From the NCBI RefSeq assembly GCF_000712055.1, contig NZ_JOOA01000002.1, positions 2,232,001 to 2,296,000 on the forward strand: a stretch of 64,000 nt of DNA, in the 5' to 3' direction. This document shows, in pieces, positions 62,916 through 64,000 of this stretch. This DNA comes from Ruminococcus sp. HUN007. Its GTDB lineage: Bacteria > Bacillota > Clostridia > Oscillospirales > Ruminococcaceae. Numbering within the stretch: the first letter of the stretch is position 1; every line of letters starts with the position of its first letter. Under the pieces are notes generated by a model. That model was not told where the DNA came from, did not search any database, and saw only the letters and a list, made by a program, of their open reading frames with translations. The translations under genes were made by a program, and so were the position numbers.

Positions 62916-63023
62916 GGAGCTCTGATCAATTAATAAATCAGCGATGAGAACGGGGTGCAGCCACTCAGTTTTCCCACTCCGGCATCCGGCGAAGCCGTAT
63001 TGCTGGCCAGATCAGTGTTTCCT
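62916..63023 (+). repeat. Palindromic intergenic repeat, copy 9 (diverged)
   Basis: GAGCTCTGATCAATTAATAAATCAGC opens, a weak core CGGGGTGCAGCC and CATCCGGC-GAA-GCCGTATTGC follow, and it ends CCAGATCAGTGTTTCCTCG. It lies in the leader of the desulfurase gene. Confidence 0.75.
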
Positions 63024-63058
63024 CGATATGAATAAATTAAAAGGGTGAATTCTGATCC

Positions 63059-64000
63059 ATGATATATTTTGATAACGCTGCCACCACAAAGCCGGCAAAG
63101 ACCGTTGCCGAAACGGTTTATAAGTGCCTTGAAGACAACTTCGGAAATCCGTCGTCGCTTCATGCGCTGGGGCTGAAGGCGGAGCAGACCATGACTGCGG
63201 CACGAAAGAATATCGCTGATGCTCTCGGTGTTCCGGCAGAGACAGTGTATTTTACTTCCGGCGCTACCGAAAGCAGCAATCTTGCAGTTCGCGGAGCTGC
63301 CGGAACATACGGCCGCAGGAAGAAGAAAGTCATTACAACTACAGTTGAACATTCATCTGTAAAGGAAGCCTTTAACCGTCTTGAAGAAGAAGGCTTCGAA
63401 GTCATAAGGATAAGTCCTCGTGACGGAGCGTTTGATCCTGCGGACTTTATCAGAGCAGCAGATGAAAGTACCTGCCTTATAAGCATGATGCTCGTAAACA
63501 ACGAAACCGGTGCTGTCCTTCCGGTAAAGAAAGTGTTTACAGAAATAAAGCGCAGATTCCCTGATATCATCACTCACTGTGACGCAGTTCAGGCGTTTAT
63601 GAAAATACCCGTAAAACCGAACGACCTTAAAGCAGATCTCATTTCCATGAGTGCCCACAAGATCTACGGTCCGAAGGGCGTCGGTGCTCTTTACGTAAAG
63701 AAGGGCGTCAGACTTTTAAAACAGAACCTTGGCGGCAGGCAGGAGAACAATATGCGCGGCGGTACCGAAGCCGTTCCGCTTATAGCAGGTTTCGGTGAGG
63801 CTGTTTCACTTCTTGCCGGAACAATGGCAGAAAGAACTGAAAAACTCGAAGCACTCAGAAAATATCTTACGGAAAAGATAAGCGCAATGGACGGCGTGGT
63901 TCTTAATTCCCGTGAAGACGCTGTACCATATATAGTAAACATTTCGGTAAAAGGCATCCGTTCCGAGATAATCCTCCACTTCCTTGAAGAGAAGGAGATC
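63059..64000 (+). CDS. Cysteine desulfurase (NifS/IscS type), cut by the window end
   Basis: At least 314 residues of a PLP enzyme that moves sulfur from cysteine, for Fe-S clusters or tRNA thiolation. It starts MIYFDNAATTKPA, and has TTTVEHSSVK, NNETGA, CDAVQ (PLP Asp/Gln) and SAHKIYGPKGVG with the PLP Lys. The catalytic Cys loop would come after the window end. The ATG at 63059 follows AAGGGTG at a rather long distance. The C-terminus is missing only because the window stops. Confidence 0.93.
   Translation, partial: MIYFDNAATTKPAKTVAETVYKCLEDNFGNPSSLHALGLKAEQTMTAARKNIADALGVPAETVYFTSGATESSNLAVRGAAGTYGRRKKKVITTTVEHSSVKEAFNRLEEEGFEVIRISPRDGAFDPADFIRAADESTCLISMMLVNNETGAVLPVKKVFTEIKRRFPDIITHCDAVQAFMKIPVKPNDLKADLISMSAHKIYGPKGVGALYVKKGVRLLKQNLGGRQENNMRGGTEAVPLIAGFGEAVSLLAGTMAERTEKLEALRKYLTEKISAMDGVVLNSREDAVPYIVNISVKGIRSEIILHFLEEKEI

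Noticed and set aside
1..64000. CRISPR array, prophage or insertion sequence with transposase
   Set aside because: No regularly spaced repeats with unique spacers, no cas genes, no transposase or integrase frames and no phage structural genes were seen.

Overview
The window looks like a chromosomal segment of a low-to-mid GC, Gram-positive anaerobe of the Ruminococcus type, probably close to the R. flavefaciens group. This rests on two secreted proteins ending in dockerin modules (a GH26 mannanase and an M3-type peptidase), a GH94 cellobiose-phosphorylase-like enzyme, strong AGGAGG ribosome sites, near-consensus sigma-A promoters with 17-bp spacers, several TTG starts and a Gram-positive housekeeping set. 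The assignment is inferred from gene content; no database search was possible.

Layout: 0.2-5.8 kb holds an Rrf2 regulator, luxS, a phosphoesterase and three envelope or unknown proteins. 6.0-8.1 kb holds two tRNA genes, a small conserved-type protein and a helix-turn-helix/coiled-coil gene set in a field of dyads. 8.1-13.6 kb is a minus-strand run: lipoprotein, response regulator, histidine kinase, DUF1385 protein, prmC. 13.8-23.2 kb is accessory: a HicB-like orphan, the GH26 mannanase, a membrane HTH regulator, metG, a CheX-like protein, a candidate small RNA and an acidic lipoprotein. 23.3-34.5 kb is housekeeping (rsmE, recA-recX, rimO-pgsA, cysS, two cyclophilin-like proteins, murA, a WalJ-like hydrolase, rlmH). 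34.7-40.5 kb has the dockerin peptidase, purB and secDF. 41.3-46.5 kb has an AT-rich immunity-like gene, an ABC exporter, an isomerase-like protein, nrdR, a frameshifted membrane protein and an aldose epimerase. 46.7-49.1 kb is the cellobiose phosphorylase. 49.4-57.6 kb is a complete-looking Tad (Flp) pilus operon. 57.7-62.7 kb has an orphan BrnA-like antitoxin, a large membrane protein and a NarL-type two-component system. The window ends inside a cysteine desulfurase.

The most interesting signals are non-coding. (1) A block of about 63 bp with two 15-bp direct repeats at 21-bp period abuts the -35 box, at the same distance, in front of both the Tad operon and a distant small gene, implying a shared activator. 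(2) Phased 14-bp palindromes sit at equal distance upstream of two promoters flanking the membrane protein next to the NarL-type system. (3) Two promoter-to-terminator units carry no ORF and look like small RNAs; one exposes an anti-Shine-Dalgarno stretch. (4) A family of about 110-bp elements with terminal inverted repeats and three internal hairpins occurs nine times. (5) Three genes are each broken by one apparent extra base in an A7 or T6 run, which points to sequencing error or to slippage. (6) One lipoprotein gene appears to start at ATC.

Carbohydrate use ties several genes together: dockerin enzymes act outside the cell on plant polymers, cellobiose phosphorylase splits the imported disaccharide by phosphorolysis, and the aldose epimerase next to it would interconvert sugar anomers. 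The Tad pilus could mediate attachment to the substrate; that role is inference.
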